Shown one piece after another: positions 21,801 to 33,071 of a DNA stretch of 64,000 nt. This DNA is from Phytoseiulus persimilis (Eukaryota; Arthropoda; Arachnida; Mesostigmata; Phytoseiidae), in assembly GCA_037576195.1 (NCBI GenBank), contig CM075103.1, positions 14,756,001 through 14,820,000 of the forward strand. Reading direction: 5' to 3'. Both the position numbers and the translations under genes were made by a program. Below the pieces are notes generated by a model. That model was not told the origin of the DNA and did no database searches. It worked only from the letters and a program-made list of their open reading frames with translations. The stretch's first letter is position 1. Each line of letters begins with the position of its first letter.

Positions 21801-24800
21801 GCCCTGAAAACTGATAGACTCGGTAATCGGGGACCCATTAATCCATCTCCCTACATAGATGGATTGGTGGTATGAAATGATGAATGCCCGAACATCCTAG
21901 CTCTGATCAACATTATCAGTCAACAGGATCGGGTGGTGTTTACGGTCAGCCAACCTCGAAGGAACTCGAGAAGTTTGCCGGCGGCTCAAACGCTATCCGT
22001 CTGATGCAGTCATAATGGCGAAATACCATCGGATCATTGGCCATCACTCTCGCGTCGATGAGTTTTTTCTAAAGAAGTTCCGACTCGAATTTCCACAGGT
22101 GAAGTTTGGGCGTCGGGAACCTTGAAATGTCGGTTTTCCGCGTCTGGCGACTGGCAGAGCGTCAAAGCAATCCTGCACGGGAAGGTACGTTCAAGTTCCT
22201 CTCCGAGTTATTTCCTTCGTGACGTGGTTCTGCAGCAGAATGGAATCCTCGCTAACGATCATCCCTAAAGTCAGTGGATGAGGATCCGGAGAGGATAGGC
22301 TGGAACCTCAAGCCACGATGGCTGCGAGCTCCTCGATTTGGACAGATTCACAATTCATCCAATATGTCGATTCCTTCCTCAGGAGTTCACACCGTTCCCC
22401 CCGACGAACGACACCGAGCACGGCGTAGCTGGGATAGACCTCAGAAAAGCGATGGTTGTCGGTAAGGCTCCAACACCGCGAATTCATACATAGCCGGATG
22501 ATTCTCGAGACCTTCTGGGAATGGGAGAAAATAAAAAAAATCCAGACTTCAAAACAAGACTTTGTTCTCTTCCAGAATGGACGTTGAATGAAGAGGGACA
22601 AGAAAAACTGTTCCATATTGTGCTCCCTTGTCGCACAATCTATCTCCGAGGACCGTCAACTCACGAGACGAATTCTTGGTTCGAATTGCTCTCGAAAACT
22701 CATAGTACATACCTGGATAAATCTCTGCTGAGGTACATGATCCTCCAATCTTTGACTTCGACTGCTCATGATGTTCCCCGTGACTTCGACGAACGGTCGA
22801 TTGAGGTCGACACCGACGAAGGAAACTCAAATTATTTCTAACGGTTCAAGCGAGCAATACCTCAACAACGACAATGTTCCCCTGGCGATAGAGAAGTGTG
22901 TGAACTTCGTGTCAGCCCACGGTTCCGACACCACAGGAGTTTACAGATTAGCGGGATCTCATGGCAAAATCGAGCGGCTTGTCGATGCTCTCAAAAAGAG
23001 TGAGTGCGGAATGGGACGTCCACCCGCTCCGACAAAACAGAAAATATGGTCGAGGTTTCTTAATGCTTGGCCTCTAATCTCAATGGTCGAAAATCTCCCG
23101 CAGATGCCTGGGACGTTCACCTTATACCTGAAGCCTATTCAACTCATGACGTGGCCAACGCCCTGAAGCGGTTCCTGAGGACCTTCGACGACTGTCTACT
23201 GACTCAGCGGCTGTACGATCAGTGGATGCAATGCTCAAGTACGTGGCTCCACTCCGGAAATTTCGAACAGATGAGCGGATTCACCGAAGATTTTTGGACC
23301 CTTCGGCTGACCTCGAAACTTTCCCTTTCCCTGCCGCAGGAATGGAGAGTCTCGACGAAAGATTGCCGCGCCTGAAAGACCTCATATCGGAGCTGCCTCT
23401 GGTGGAGCACTCAACTCTACGATTTCTATGCTCCCACCTGAAAGCAATAGCTGACCGCGCGGATATCAATTGCATGACCGTCGCTAATCTCGCCTCAATT
23501 TTCGGACCGACGATTCTGTATAAACAGTCAGGCCAGGCCTACTTGGAACGAGACCCGTCGCTCAGTCCGACTACATCAATGGCCGAGACCAACGCCGGCA
23601 TGGCCGTCGCCGCCGACCTGCTCGGCAACTTCTGCTTCTTGTTCGACGTGTCGCAAGCCGTCGTGGAGAAAGAACGAGAGATTCAGAAGCTGATCGCGGA
23701 GCTGCGCGAGGCGCGCGTTGCCCAGCGACCAGCGGGGGATATTTTGGTCGGAGTTTACGTCTACAACAAAGAGTGGGGTCGCTGCATAAATGTGAAACTG
23801 ACTCCGACAATGACAGCGGCAGAGCTCTGCAAGCTCGTACGCAGCCAACTCAAACTAGTGGACTCGGTCTCGTCGCTCGCGGTCTTCGAGGTCATATGCG
23901 ACCAACAGCTCGAACGACCCTTGCACTTCACCGAGGTAAGGCAGACAGTCCACTCCAGTTCCCTTGTGTTGATTGCCGTCGGAGATCGCTGACGGAGATC
24001 CGGGCCCCCTGTAGACAACAGTCGTGCATTGCACGATGAATCCGAGCAGAAAAACCCAGAACAGATCGCAGATATGAAACTCCAGTCCTGATGGGAGGCC
24101 GAAATCCTCTAAATCCTCAACTCTCGCGCTTGCAGTCGGTCTTCGCGGCCGTTCTCCAGTGGACGGGTTGGGATCCGGCATTCGCCAAAGATAATTATCT
24201 TCTGGTGAAACGAAATTTCGTTTTCGAGGACGTCGTCAACTTTTTGAACATGAAGGAGCCTCTGTCTAACTTCTCCGAGGTGAGGCCTACGATGAAAACT
24301 CGGGTCCACAATCTTGCTCTGACTCACTTCCGTTTGGGGTGACGAATCATGTCAGTTTGAAAACTGTCGCGGTTTCAGGTGAGATTCGCTGGAGCAGCGT
24401 CCAAGAATTTCAAGAAAGTCTCGATGGAGTTCGCGAAGTCAGCCGTTCAGCTCGTCAAAGATCGCAAGGAGAAAGACAAGGATAAGTTCGTCCTGAAGGT
24501 GCGAGGAGCATTGGTCGTGCACACAGGGCGATGGGATTTCCACTATTTTTCGTGTTTTCTCTCCCTGAGCTTGGGGGCCCCTTCCTGTTCTCGCAGAAAT
24601 AGTTTCTGCAGCGTTCCTATTCATATCCGAGGAGAGCTCTATAACCATCCCGGGAAAAATCGTATCTTTCAGGAATGGCGCGTGGAGGACATTTCCGTTT
24701 TCGTCGGATGCGAAGCGAATCGGAAACCCCCGACGAAGTTCTGTTTGGCGTTCGTGCCGAAAAACGAGCACGTTCGCAAGTGAGTCTCCCGTGTTCCTCT

Positions 24801-25032
24801 CGTTTCGGAACTTTTCACGCATAGACCACCCTTAACTCGAGCGGATAAAGTTATCCCTGACCCGCCTAACCTGCTCCGGACTTGCAGGAGTCGAGATCGA
24901 CCATTCCTGTGTCATACACTCGCGCTGCCGACTCAAGTGTGTCACACCTCATGGCTGGCGTCGGTTCTCTGTGCGCGACACACGAATCTCATACCCCCCG
25001 AAGAGGAGCTGCCGGACCTTCTCACGTTATAG
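15880..25032 (+). CDS. ARAP/RhoGAP15B-type Rho GTPase-activating protein
   Basis: A large signalling protein that stimulates GTP hydrolysis by Rho-family GTPases at membranes. Firm exons: 15880-16030, 16307-16413, ~17920-18217, 18419-18561, 18956-19054, 19144-19416, 19497-19669, 20371-20426, 20544-20654, 20733-20837, 21012-21073, 22099-22184, 22383-22461, 22576-22732, 22806-22999, 23104-23238, 23340-23935, 24136-24279, 24379-24498, 24673-24779 and 24888-25032 (TAG). From 18419 to 20837 and from 22383 to the end every junction is in phase. Probable but unresolved exons lie at about 17772-17881 and 21204-21271. The order is YxxP/proline-rich N-terminus, PH-like pieces, RhoGAP, Ras-association, PH: the ARAP layout. 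No Cys-x2-Cys-x16-Cys-x2-Cys ArfGAP finger or ankyrin repeats were found, although 21074-22382 is not fully resolved. The ATG at 15880 is the first in frame, but an upstream exon is not excluded. Confidence 0.9.
17920..19669 (+). other. N-terminal YxxP and proline-rich module of the RhoGAP protein
   Basis: Five short motifs of the form Tyr-Asp-(Val/Ile/Leu)-Pro are spread over the exons at ~17920-18217, 18419-18561 and 19144-19416, plus Tyr-Glu-Asp-Ile-Pro in the first exon at 15880. YxxP repeats are typical substrates of Src/Abl kinases and docking sites for Crk-type SH2 domains (as in Cas proteins). Two proline tracts follow (exons 19144-19416 and 19497-19669), including PPPLPPK, a class of SH3-binding sequence. 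The first exon also has a Gln run encoded by (CAA)n at about 15994-16010. The docking role is inferred from motif type. Confidence 0.7.
22806..23935 (+). other. RhoGAP and Ras-association domains
   Basis: Exons 22806-22999, 23104-23238 and 23340-23935 encode the RhoGAP fold. The catalytic-loop segment reads TTGVYRLAG, so an Arg is present at the finger position. Later come the LLKRFLR-like segment (ALKRFLRTF) and NLASIFGPTIL, hallmarks of the family. After a helical linker, the end of the third exon (about 23740-23935) is a Ras-association domain with Tyr-Asn-Lys and Leu-Thr-Pro-Thr-Met-Thr-Ala-Ala-Glu-Leu. RhoGAP followed directly by RA is characteristic of the ARAP group. Confidence 0.92.
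24136..25032 (+). other. C-terminal PH region
   Basis: Four exons (24136-24279, 24379-24498, 24673-24779, 24888-25032) complete the ARAP C-terminus: end of the RA-PH linker, then a PH-like domain with Lys-rich strands, a Lys-Pro-Pro-Thr-Lys loop and a final Trp-containing helix. The intron 24499-24672 is 174 nt, free of in-frame stops and divisible by three, so it could be retained without breaking the frame. Confidence 0.75.
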
Positions 25033-26294
25033 AACTCTCAAGGTCTTGATTTCTCCAAACTTGATGATCCCAAAAGTAATTGATTCCTCAAGCAACGATA
25101 ATGCTTTCCTTGAACGAGCAACTCGGGATTCGAAAACGGGGTCGCATCCTCCCAATGGGAGTTTTGGTGCTTCGGCTGGGCTTCCAAGTTGGTTAATTAG
25201 GTAGGGATGAGTGTAAATATACAGTAACCAGAGCCGAAAGTATACGAATTGATGCTGTAAATATTGTCACCTCACGGGAGGACTGAGAAAGTGGTTATTT
25301 TCCTAAATGGGTGAACAAAGTCATCGAGGTCGCATAGATAGAGTTCGTGTGCTTATCAGTTGATTCCCATTCTCAACAGAATATAGTAGGTTTGAATCAG
25401 TGATGTCGCTGGCAGTAATCATCCCATCACAGCGATGGCATGCCTCGCTTGCGATATCAGCCCGGTTGTAGAAGGTTAATATCGTATCTGGGGTCAAGAG
25501 CGGAGGTGTTCGCTTCTGAGCTGAACGCAATAAATAATGAACCGGACTGCGAGATTATCTTTCATGGAGGTTAAGCTGATCATGCGGTTCATTCCTTATG
25601 ATTTGTCAGGTTTTCCTCTTGATGTCTGCCCGTCACTCGTTGTTCACACCTTTTCCCACCTGATTCGGGCGAACTCTAGACATCGGGCTGCCGTTAATGA
25701 GGGGGCTTCCTGTACTTGACGGTTCTCAGCAGACCAGTCTGCCAGCAGAGTTGGTCAGCTTCAGGAGCTACATCCTGGGCACCACCAGCATATACGTTCC
25801 GAATGATTTCGTAGTCGACGCAGTCTTCTCTCATAAACAGACAGGCGCCACGAAGGGAATGAAAACGAGCGGAAACGCCGTCTGAGAAGCGGGTGGTTAG
25901 GATAACCGTTCTTGTACCCTGATTGGAAAGAATACGGTGGTTCACACCAAATCGTCGAGAATCAGAGCAAGACATCCACATACAACGATCAGCGTGCGAA
26001 TTCCTCGAATGAATCGGGTCTCGAAATGTGAACCAGAATGAGAACATGCAGGCAACTCTTGATCTTTATTTTCGCAGCTCGGTTTCCCTGATTGTCCATC
26101 GATCTCTTCGAGCAAGTGTCTCTCGTTCGAGTCGTCGTTGTTGGCTGAACGGACCGTGCGCCTTCGCGTCGAAATATATTAGTCTCGGTCGTTTTTCGTC
26201 TCATCCATAGTCTGGTTGGCGGGGATGTCGTATTTACAGGCTAAATCGAAGTCTACCACTGAGCGTGGAGTTGGGAAGCTCAGCCCTCTCTCAC
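25033..26294. other. 3' region of the RhoGAP gene; no clear gene
   Basis: An AATAAA at 25529-25534 is the best poly(A) signal candidate, giving a 3' UTR of about 0.5 kb. Between 25694 and 25920 both strands have protein-like open frames (minus frame rich in Cys, Asp and Glu; plus 62-codon ATG frame), but neither could be tied to splice sites. Confidence 0.4.
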
Positions 26295-27980
26295 TCAGTC
26301 ACTCGGGGATCCCGCGTCCGAGGCGATCCGCTCGCCTCTTTTCGGCTTGAGTGCGAACATCTTCACTTCGTAGAGGCCTTTTGGGAAACTGGAAAATGAA
26401 GGATGAGGGAGCTCAGGTGGACTGTTCGTTTTGCAAACGGAATCTGCCCCAGGCGTAGCGGAACTCCCAAGAGTTATGGACGCCGGAAATGATCAACTCA
26501 CCGGATTTGCTTCCGCTCACCGACTAGCCTGAGGTTGGCTTTTTTGAAGATATCCAGGAGGTGATCCCTCGGTCTCGTCACTGAGGAGTCCTGGTTGTCC
26601 ATCTCCACGACGGTTGATGACAAGTTGTCTTTTATACAGATCATGCCTACGTCACACGGGAACTCGAGTCAGACGAACAGCGCAAGAGATATCCCTAACG
26701 AAATCCGACCTCAATCTGTTTGACGAGCCGTGACTCACCATTGGGCTTCAGTCCACTCGTAGCTCTCTTGAGGAAGTCCACAAAGTCGTTGTCCGTCAAG
26801 TGACCCGTGACCTGGAAGGAGGATTCATGGAGCAGAGTCAACACGAATTGCAGTCGAAGAAAACTTCGGCGAGTTTTTCCCTGACGCAGCGCGTCTGGAT
26901 TCCAGAGATGATCGCGATTCTCGTCGAACTGACATGTTTCGGATTAGGTCGGAGGTTTGTTTGCGAACCAACGAGCGGGGCTTACCCATTGTAGCCATAT
27001 CACATCATAGCGTTCAGGCTCTGGAGTGAATGATTGGAGACCTTGACAGATCTTCTGCGCGATCTTGAAAGAGAGTTCCCGTGTCAAAGCTGAGATTCGG
27101 CTAGTTTGCGTTCCGCGCAGACTTCCGCGACGGCAATATCGGGGTCGCCTGAGAGCGACCACGAAGCTTTCTTTCGAGTCACGCCGGTGTCGATTTCCTG
27201 CTCTCTCTGTGATCGGGCGAAGTAATGGAAAGGGAACAGAGTTTACCTTATGCTGCTTATCACCCAAATACTCATTGGCTGTATCCAGAAACTTCTGGTT
27301 CTGCTCGAGCAAATCCACCTGTAAGTCGGCACAGCCCAGAAGTTAGGTTCTCGGAGCTCACGAGAAGAAAACTGAGCTCAATGGCTCCACGATGCTCTTA
27401 CGACTCATTCCGCTTGACAGCAACTCAACTCACCTCCTCGAACAGATTGGTAAGTAACAGTTTGCTGACTCTGCCGATTCCAGCTCCACAGTCCAACGCT
27501 CGTGATCGACCAGTGGGGCAATACTTTTTCTATGATGCGAGACAGATTTTAAGAGTTGAATTCAAAATGATCAGTGATTCCCTGAACAGTCGAGCCCGCG
27601 AAAATCTCGTTTGCCGCCAAAGCTGAGCCGTTGTGCTTGCGTGCGTCCGCATCCAGAGGCGGGGGCGAATTCGCTAATGGATACGGCCTGATGTTGTTAC
27701 CAAGGACCGAAGGGTGTAGAATGAGCCTCACCTCTAGAAATTCGGAAAGGAATCGTTTGCTGGCTCCAACGTCAATTTCCGAGATTTCTTCAAATCCGCC
27801 AAGCATTCCTTGTACGGTCGGTTCGATTCCTTCCCAATACTTAGCACCATCTGTGTAGAACGAGGCTCGGTCCTGATTGGCGATGTAAGGCTCGGCAGCT
27901 TCAGCTGTGAATGGAGGAATCCAAGGGAATTTCCTCAACTGTCGGCCATCACAGCTTCCGCGGGAATCTCCAGTGGCCAT
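26295..27980 (-). CDS. Protein N-terminal methyltransferase NTMT1/METTL11A orthologue
   Basis: The enzyme transfers methyl groups from S-adenosylmethionine to the alpha-amino group of substrates with an N-terminal X-Pro-Lys motif exposed after Met removal. Seven exons join in phase: 27980-27732, 27529-27434, 27318-27247, 27063-26986, 26811-26739, 26646-26502 and 26388-26295, giving up to 268 residues. Seen in order: YWEGIEPTVQGMLGGF near the N-terminus, the SAM-binding loop DCGAGIGR, the acidic VDLLEQN strand end, then FTPEPERYDVIWLQW, GHLTD, a CIKDN strand and the C-terminal Tyr-x-Val-x-x-Phe-Ala-Leu. These match the family along its length. The N-terminus is longer than in vertebrates if the ATG at 27980 is used; alternatively an acceptor at 27904 joins a distant first exon. 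All splice sites fit. Expected to act in nucleus and cytosol. Confidence 0.92.
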
Positions 27981-28263
27981 CGAGCACCCATAGCAATTTT
28001 ACTGCAGACGCCTCCCAATATCTGAACCACTGACCTCCTGAGGAACCCCTTTCGCCATACCTGGACAAGTATCTGTCTCCTCCTGCCTCGCAGTATCCTC
28101 TGGACCATGGCTCGAATCCATGGATGACGCTTGCAGATGCGCCGGTCGAGGAAATGAGTTTGGAACCCTGCGCGACGGGATATCGTGTATTCGGGCTGGA
28201 ACCTATGATTGACTCCTTCGAAGTTCTTGACTGGATTTCGCACAAGACCGCAATGATTGCCAC
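27949..28263 (-). CDS. Coding-like segment upstream of the methyltransferase
   Basis: A frame open for 104 codons (no ATG; first possible start GTG) has Ser/Gly-rich then Trp/Tyr-rich composition. A second overlapping frame (28243-27935) is strongly basic and also open. Only one can be real. It overlaps the start of the NTMT1 gene and might be its 5' exon region or a separate gene. Family unknown. Confidence 0.25.
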   Translation of the reverse strand: MAIIAVLCEIQSRTSKESIIGSSPNTRYPVAQGSKLISSTGASASVIHGFEPWSRGYCEAGGDRYLSRYGERGSSGGQWFRYWEASAVKLLWVLDGHWRFPRKL

Positions 28264-29059
28264 TCAGTGATCAACTCAGAGCCCCAGCTTGAAAGTCTCC
28301 GGCGGGAACTATCTAGAACTTGTAGAGCAGAATGTTCGATTTTGGCAGCAGCAACATCCCGGTATGCGATCCAGTGTTTACAGACGATAGCGTCTGCTAT
28401 CGATTCAAAACACCGAAGAGAGGCGAAGACGAAATCGCGGACCGATGCTCCTCCATCACCACCAAGATGAGTGACTGAAGTACGGCAGAGCTACAAACAC
28501 CGAAGATCGGATTGAAGGAGATTGAGCACGGAACGCGGAACGAGATGGAATGAGGGAGAAGTCACCGAGAGATAAATGGGTCACTTTCAAAACCATACCC
28601 GAGCCGCGATTTTCATCATATACACTCCAACAGAAAACAAAAAAGACCGCCTTCCCCATTGACCTCCTCTTGATTCTCGGAAAAATTCCAAGAATGGACA
28701 AAGTTACGGCCAAAACGAAATCGGGGTCGGGAACTCTCGACTCAAAAATGCCGTGGATTGATGCCGGTATCCATGGATTGATGAATTGTGATTGATGAAG
28801 CTCAAGCATTTGCCTGTTCGGCCAATATTTCCTACTTTCTCGGAATAATTCTATTTCCTCACTTCGTTGACGGGGAGGCCCAGTCTTCGCCGATGCAACG
28901 TCATGAATAGGCGAACATATTCAATTTGACCTCGATTCCCAGTTTCCGGATTCTCAGTGGAGCCAGATCGATGATGGAAAACCTCTCTCATTTGGGGGTT
29001 TGTTCATCCTAACACACAGTTTCCAGAAAGCTTTACCCTGGGCCACCCCTCATTCGGGA
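28264..29059. other. Nothing recognised
   Basis: Short overlapping frames only; no splice-supported exon, repeat or RNA gene was seen. Confidence 0.4.
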
Positions 29060-30005
29060 GGTATTTTGCGGGTGTTAACCGCAATAACCGCGAGCGAATT
29101 GCGGTTAGAACCGCATTTAACCGCAATTTTCCGAAACTTATGATTTTTTGAGAAAGCGTCTTGTTTGATGAGCGTACTCTGGCCGGGGATCCGGAGTTGG
29201 GCGCCAAGAATTGAAGGAAAATGAATTGCTTCTGGAACTGTGAAATCTTGTGTGATGAGCCCCGTTAAACCAAGTTCGCGCACGCTTCCGAAAACCGGAC
29301 CCGGCTAGCATTTTTAACTGGACGTTTCACACATCAGGTGCAGCCTCTCCATGTCCGCATGAGGAAGCCGTTCAAGAACTCGATGAGACAGCATTGGAGG
29401 CGGAAGGCTCGATCTCCCAGAGCTTACCGCATCTGGTAGGATCAAGGAACAGAGCACAGCGGAAGTAACCATTGTGCGGGTCGATGGATGAATCGTGATG
29501 AAGTCTTACCAGAAAACGGGGATCTCTCATGCACTGGTCGGAACCGAGAACACACGCCCTCTTTGAAGACCACAATGATGATATCGAAGCCAGGAGCAGT
29601 AATTTGGAGTCAGACAAAAGTTGGAAGCAGCTCAGAAGACGACCTCGAGGATTCCCAATCAAAAGAAAAACCAGAGAATCAGGAAGTTGAATTTGCGTGG
29701 GTCATCCCAACTCAACAAAGAAGCATCCCTTTGGGCACTCTTTGCTCGTGTAACCGTGCAGAAATCGGCGCTGATTCCGAATTTCAGAGTTTGCAACACT
29801 TTCTCAGCGTATCGTGAGCAGAAACTTCTTCTGATAAAAGAGGAGAACCTTCCTGGAAATCATCCGAAGTTTTCTCTCACGTTGAAACTTTTTTTTTGGA
29901 AGGATATCGAGGAGTTGTAGTTCCTTTCCTTCGTCTTCGGGTTTGACTCGCTTCAATATGATTAGGCGTGAAAACGATGGTATCAGTGTAGGATCTGTTC
30001 GGAAT

Positions 30006-30950
30006 TACCGACGCAATCATTGATTTGATTTTATTGGACCTTACATATGCACATATGTTCCCTTTCGTTTCAGGGGTGAATTGTATTGCGTTCACAGATC
30101 ATAGTTCGTTGTTCTCCCATCGCCTTAGGATATCCATCGTCCTTCTCAGGTCCCTCGCTGTTGAATCAGGGTGAAGTCCTAATCGGTGCGCGAATTCCGT
30201 CTGGGAGTACTTTCCTTCCTCGCATTCCAGAATGACATGTTTGTCGGTTTCCGGGGCTCCACATCGAGCGCATTTCATGTCTATGGAAGGGTCTCGGGAG
30301 TTTTTTCGGCTCTTGGTGTTGAGCATTCCTGCTCTGGCTAGCGCCAATAACCGACTGCCCCGCGAATTATCGTATAGTTCCCTCTCGAGACCTCGAGTCT
30401 CTTTGAACTGTCGATAAACAGTCAATGTGGATCTGTATTCCATATTCCGTCTCCATATGGAGTCCAACTTATCCCGCACTCTCGTTTTGAGTTCTTTGCG
30501 GAACATATTCCACATTGGTCTGTTTTGCGTATTTCTGGTCAGGCTGAGATCTTCAAGGTCATACTGGGTTCTCAAACTTCTGAGTCTCTCCATTGCCTTC
30601 ACTTTTGTGTTTGTTATCTCAGTTGCTGTGAGTATCATTCTGGGCCATCTGGATGGATCCATTTGTTTCACTCTCTCGAAATACATGATTTTGCTGATGG
30701 TCTCCATGGCATCGAAGGAGGACCACCCTAGTTCTCCCTCAATAAACTCCTTCGATACGGTGGAGTGTGGTATGCCCATGGCCCACCTGCCCGCGTCCCT
30801 TTGTCTGATTTCAATGAGGTTTCTCAGCCTTCTAGGCATGGTGATCACTCCATTGCAGTAGGTCAGTTGTGGTATTGCGGTGGCTTTCCAAAGAATTTTG
30901 GATACTTCAAACCTGTTGAAGCTCCAAAGAGTCCTCGTGTCTCCAAACAC
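30006..30950 (-). mobile_element. 5'-truncated non-LTR retrotransposon
   Basis: It is inserted into the hAT-like element in minus orientation. The 3' UTR is about 90 nt and ends in AATAAAATCAAATCA, and the same 3' end recurs at 44876-45005. The 5' end is truncated inside the reverse transcriptase ORF, as is usual for target-primed insertion. No clear target duplication was seen. Confidence 0.8.
30099..30950 (-). pseudogene. C-terminal part of a non-LTR reverse transcriptase ORF
   Basis: A 283-codon open frame covers the region downstream of the catalytic palm: basic and Trp-containing helices, then a Cys-x2-Cys-x7-His-x4-Cys knuckle (CARCGAPETDKHVILEC) near the C-terminus, a feature of many arthropod non-LTR elements. 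The catalytic FADD-type motif and any endonuclease are missing. The first few codons come from the host element, so the frame is not a functional start. The lack of stops suggests a recent insertion. Confidence 0.75.
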
Positions 30951-31617
30951 CCTCCCGTATCACGGCGGTTATTTGCGGTAATAACCGCGGTTTTCGGTCC
31001 TAATATTGCGATCAACCGCTATTGCGGTTCAGGATTTGCGGTTATCGGTTAACCGTAACCGCGGTTATTTGGAAATGCGGTTATCTGCAAAGCCCAATAG
31101 CTACCCTTTGCGGACTCGGAAGGAACGAAGCCGAGTTCAGCTTCTTTCTTGACTCCAGAGAGCACATGCACTAAGTGCGATCACGAAGAACATTCGTGTT
31201 TCCTTTATTATGATGGATAAGACGAGACGAGAACCGCTGACGGAGAAGCGTACGCTTTTCCATCAAACTCCATCGAAAATCACATTCCGAGAGATTTATC
31301 GGAGCACCAGTTGCTTACGCTCAAAGAGGAGGCTCGTCCTCGTCCTTTTCCAGCTGCCTACTGTGCTGCCAGGCTCCCGGGGCTTTGGAAAACGGAGGTA
31401 GAGTGGCCTGCGAAATAATAAATTTCACGTCTGAGACGTCCTGGTGTATAAGCTTCCCCGATGATAATGGCCAGGAACATTCCTGCTCAGATCACCACGA
31501 TAGGGTCCGGAGCGCCCGGAAGCAAATCCTGGTAGAGCTGACTCTGATGAAGCCCAGATTGAGATCATCGGATCGCTTCTTGGCCCGAGGATGATAGGGA
31601 ATCACGCGAGACCTTCT

Positions 31618-31944
31618 TCAGACACGCACCGGTTTGCTTGAATCCCTCGAAGAGGTCGTATCCAACGGAGCCCTGGACGCGGGGCTCGTGATCCTCACAC
31701 CCATTGGTTTTGCGGCAACCGATGCGGAGTTCTCCGCGGTTGATTCAGCTGCTCTTTCACTCATTCTCGCGAACTGCTCATCCGTCACATACTGGAGAAG
31801 AAGAAGAGTCTGTGAATTATCCGCATTGATCTCACCCCCCTCGTCCACCTTCCACTAACTCGATAATCGGGAAAATTATTCCTCACCTCCGCGAGATCGA
31901 TTCCCAGAAGTTCTTCGACTTCTTCGAGGCTGATGGACAGGTCT
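31618..31944 (-). CDS. Two in-phase terminal exons, acidic then Ser/Ala-rich
   Basis: Exon 31944-31887 encodes a short acidic Leu/Glu helix (SLEEVEELLGIDLAE) and ends at a GTGAGG donor. Exon 31791-31618 begins after a polypyrimidine acceptor (TTCTTCTTCTCCAG), is in phase 0 and ends with TGA after 57 codons rich in Ala, Ser and Glu. A GTGCGT donor near the end could lead to a further exon. They are likely the 3' part of a minus-strand gene whose other exons may include 32892-33071 or 34182-34490. Family uncertain. Confidence 0.4.
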
Positions 31945-32126
31945 CTGCATGCTGCGCCAAAACAAGTCCCTTTCCCAGCCTTGAGCAGCTTAGGGTGCAC
32001 GCAGCAGGGTTTTCCCTGAGGCACGGGATTCGATTCCCGAGCGGTCGAATCGAACTTCACGACGCGAGCTCGACGCGTCGGAGGCTCGTTCGAGGCACGA
32101 ACGGGCGCCTGCGCGGCTTCCTACCT

Positions 32127-32384
32127 TCAGGAAAGCGAGTCGTGAGGAAACGATCGGCGATTCGGCACCGACATCAATGTTCCCCTGACCATGTGCCACT
32201 TCTGGCACCGCAACAGAACGCGTTCAGATCCATACTGTACCACAATACCAAAGATTGTCGAGCTGCAGGAGAATTCTCCAGCATGCTGCGTAGCAAGAGC
32301 GCGTAACTTGCCTTCACGCGAAAGTTTCACAGCACTCCGCGGCTCATACATTTGGTTCTTTGCATATTGATATCTGTCGACCAT
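32127..32384 (-). pseudogene. Diverged, frameshifted copy of the 34182-34490 exon
   Basis: Part of this 86-codon frame matches the exon at 34182-34490 over about 95 nt (a Lys-x-Ser-Arg-Glu segment followed by Arg-Ala-Leu-Ala). After that point the similarity moves to another frame, so the copy carries a frameshift relative to it. It is probably a decayed exon duplicate. Confidence 0.35.
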
Positions 32385-32891
32385 GCCCTATCGCTCTGGT
32401 CCGCAATCTATTCTGACCCTTCCGTGGAATTAGTGTCCGGGAGGGTACCTACGACCACGTTCAGCAACGCCGTAGTGTCAATGAGCATGCGGTTGTTCAA
32501 GAATCTCATTCTCAGCACGATCCTCCCTTTGCATCACTTAGGATGCCCCTGTCCAACCGACCGCAGGCGGAAAATCACTGAGCCGACCTCCCTATCCTTA
32601 ACAAGTTCGCAAAGTTCTCTGAACTGAGAGTTTCACGAGATTTGGCTTCGAGAACAATGCTTTCTACGGTCACGCAACCCCCGTGACGATTTCCGGCGAC
32701 GTGGCGCGAGCGCCGTGTCTTAGCGCGACGACTCCCTGCCAGCTTCTGCTTCGCTTGTTATATCGACGGGAGAAACAGGAATGTCGTCTCCAATCCAATC
32801 CAATGCCGTCCAATCTAAACTCTGGTGATGACTCAGCAGCTGCGTTCCAACGTGCGTGGATTCTTTTTCACAACTCTGACACCACTCTTAC

Positions 32892-33071
32892 TGAACACGC
32901 CGGCGATCCCAGGAGAGAAGACTCAAGCGTCGGTCTAGCGGCGGCAGCCGCCTGGTCGGGACCCCGGAAAACGCTGTCAGAAGGAGAACTCCCGAACCGG
33001 TCGCTCCTGGTCGGCTTTCTGAGACGTTCACTCCTTTGAGCCGTCGCCGACGTTTGCTCGCTTGTTTCGGG
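32892..33071 (-). CDS. Coding-like internal exon, 60 codons
   Basis: The segment lies between an acceptor (CTGTATCAG) and a GTAAGA donor and is phase 0 at both ends. It is rich in Ser, Thr, Arg and Ala with a basic middle, typical of a disordered linker. The host gene is unknown; the phase agrees with 34182-34490. Confidence 0.35.

Larger units (their letters stand above)
29060..31091 (+). mobile_element. hAT-like element, older copy, split by a retrotransposon
   Basis: The stretches 29085-30005 and 30944-31091 together align with the reverse complement of the intact copy at 34937-36028, including subterminal clusters of AACCGC/GCGGTT. Its right end (TGCAAAGCCCA) is a diverged form of the 12-bp terminal repeat; the left end is not recognisable. 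A non-LTR retrotransposon lies between 30006 and about 30943, exactly where the intact copy is continuous. No transposase domain is visible in the internal part. Confidence 0.75.

Noticed and set aside
22549-22830. Minus-strand frame opposite the exon at 22576-22732
   Set aside because: The plus strand has matching splice phases and PH-like sequence; the minus frame is a shadow.
23576-23848. Minus-strand frames across the RhoGAP/RA exon
   Set aside because: Shadows of a strongly conserved plus-strand domain.
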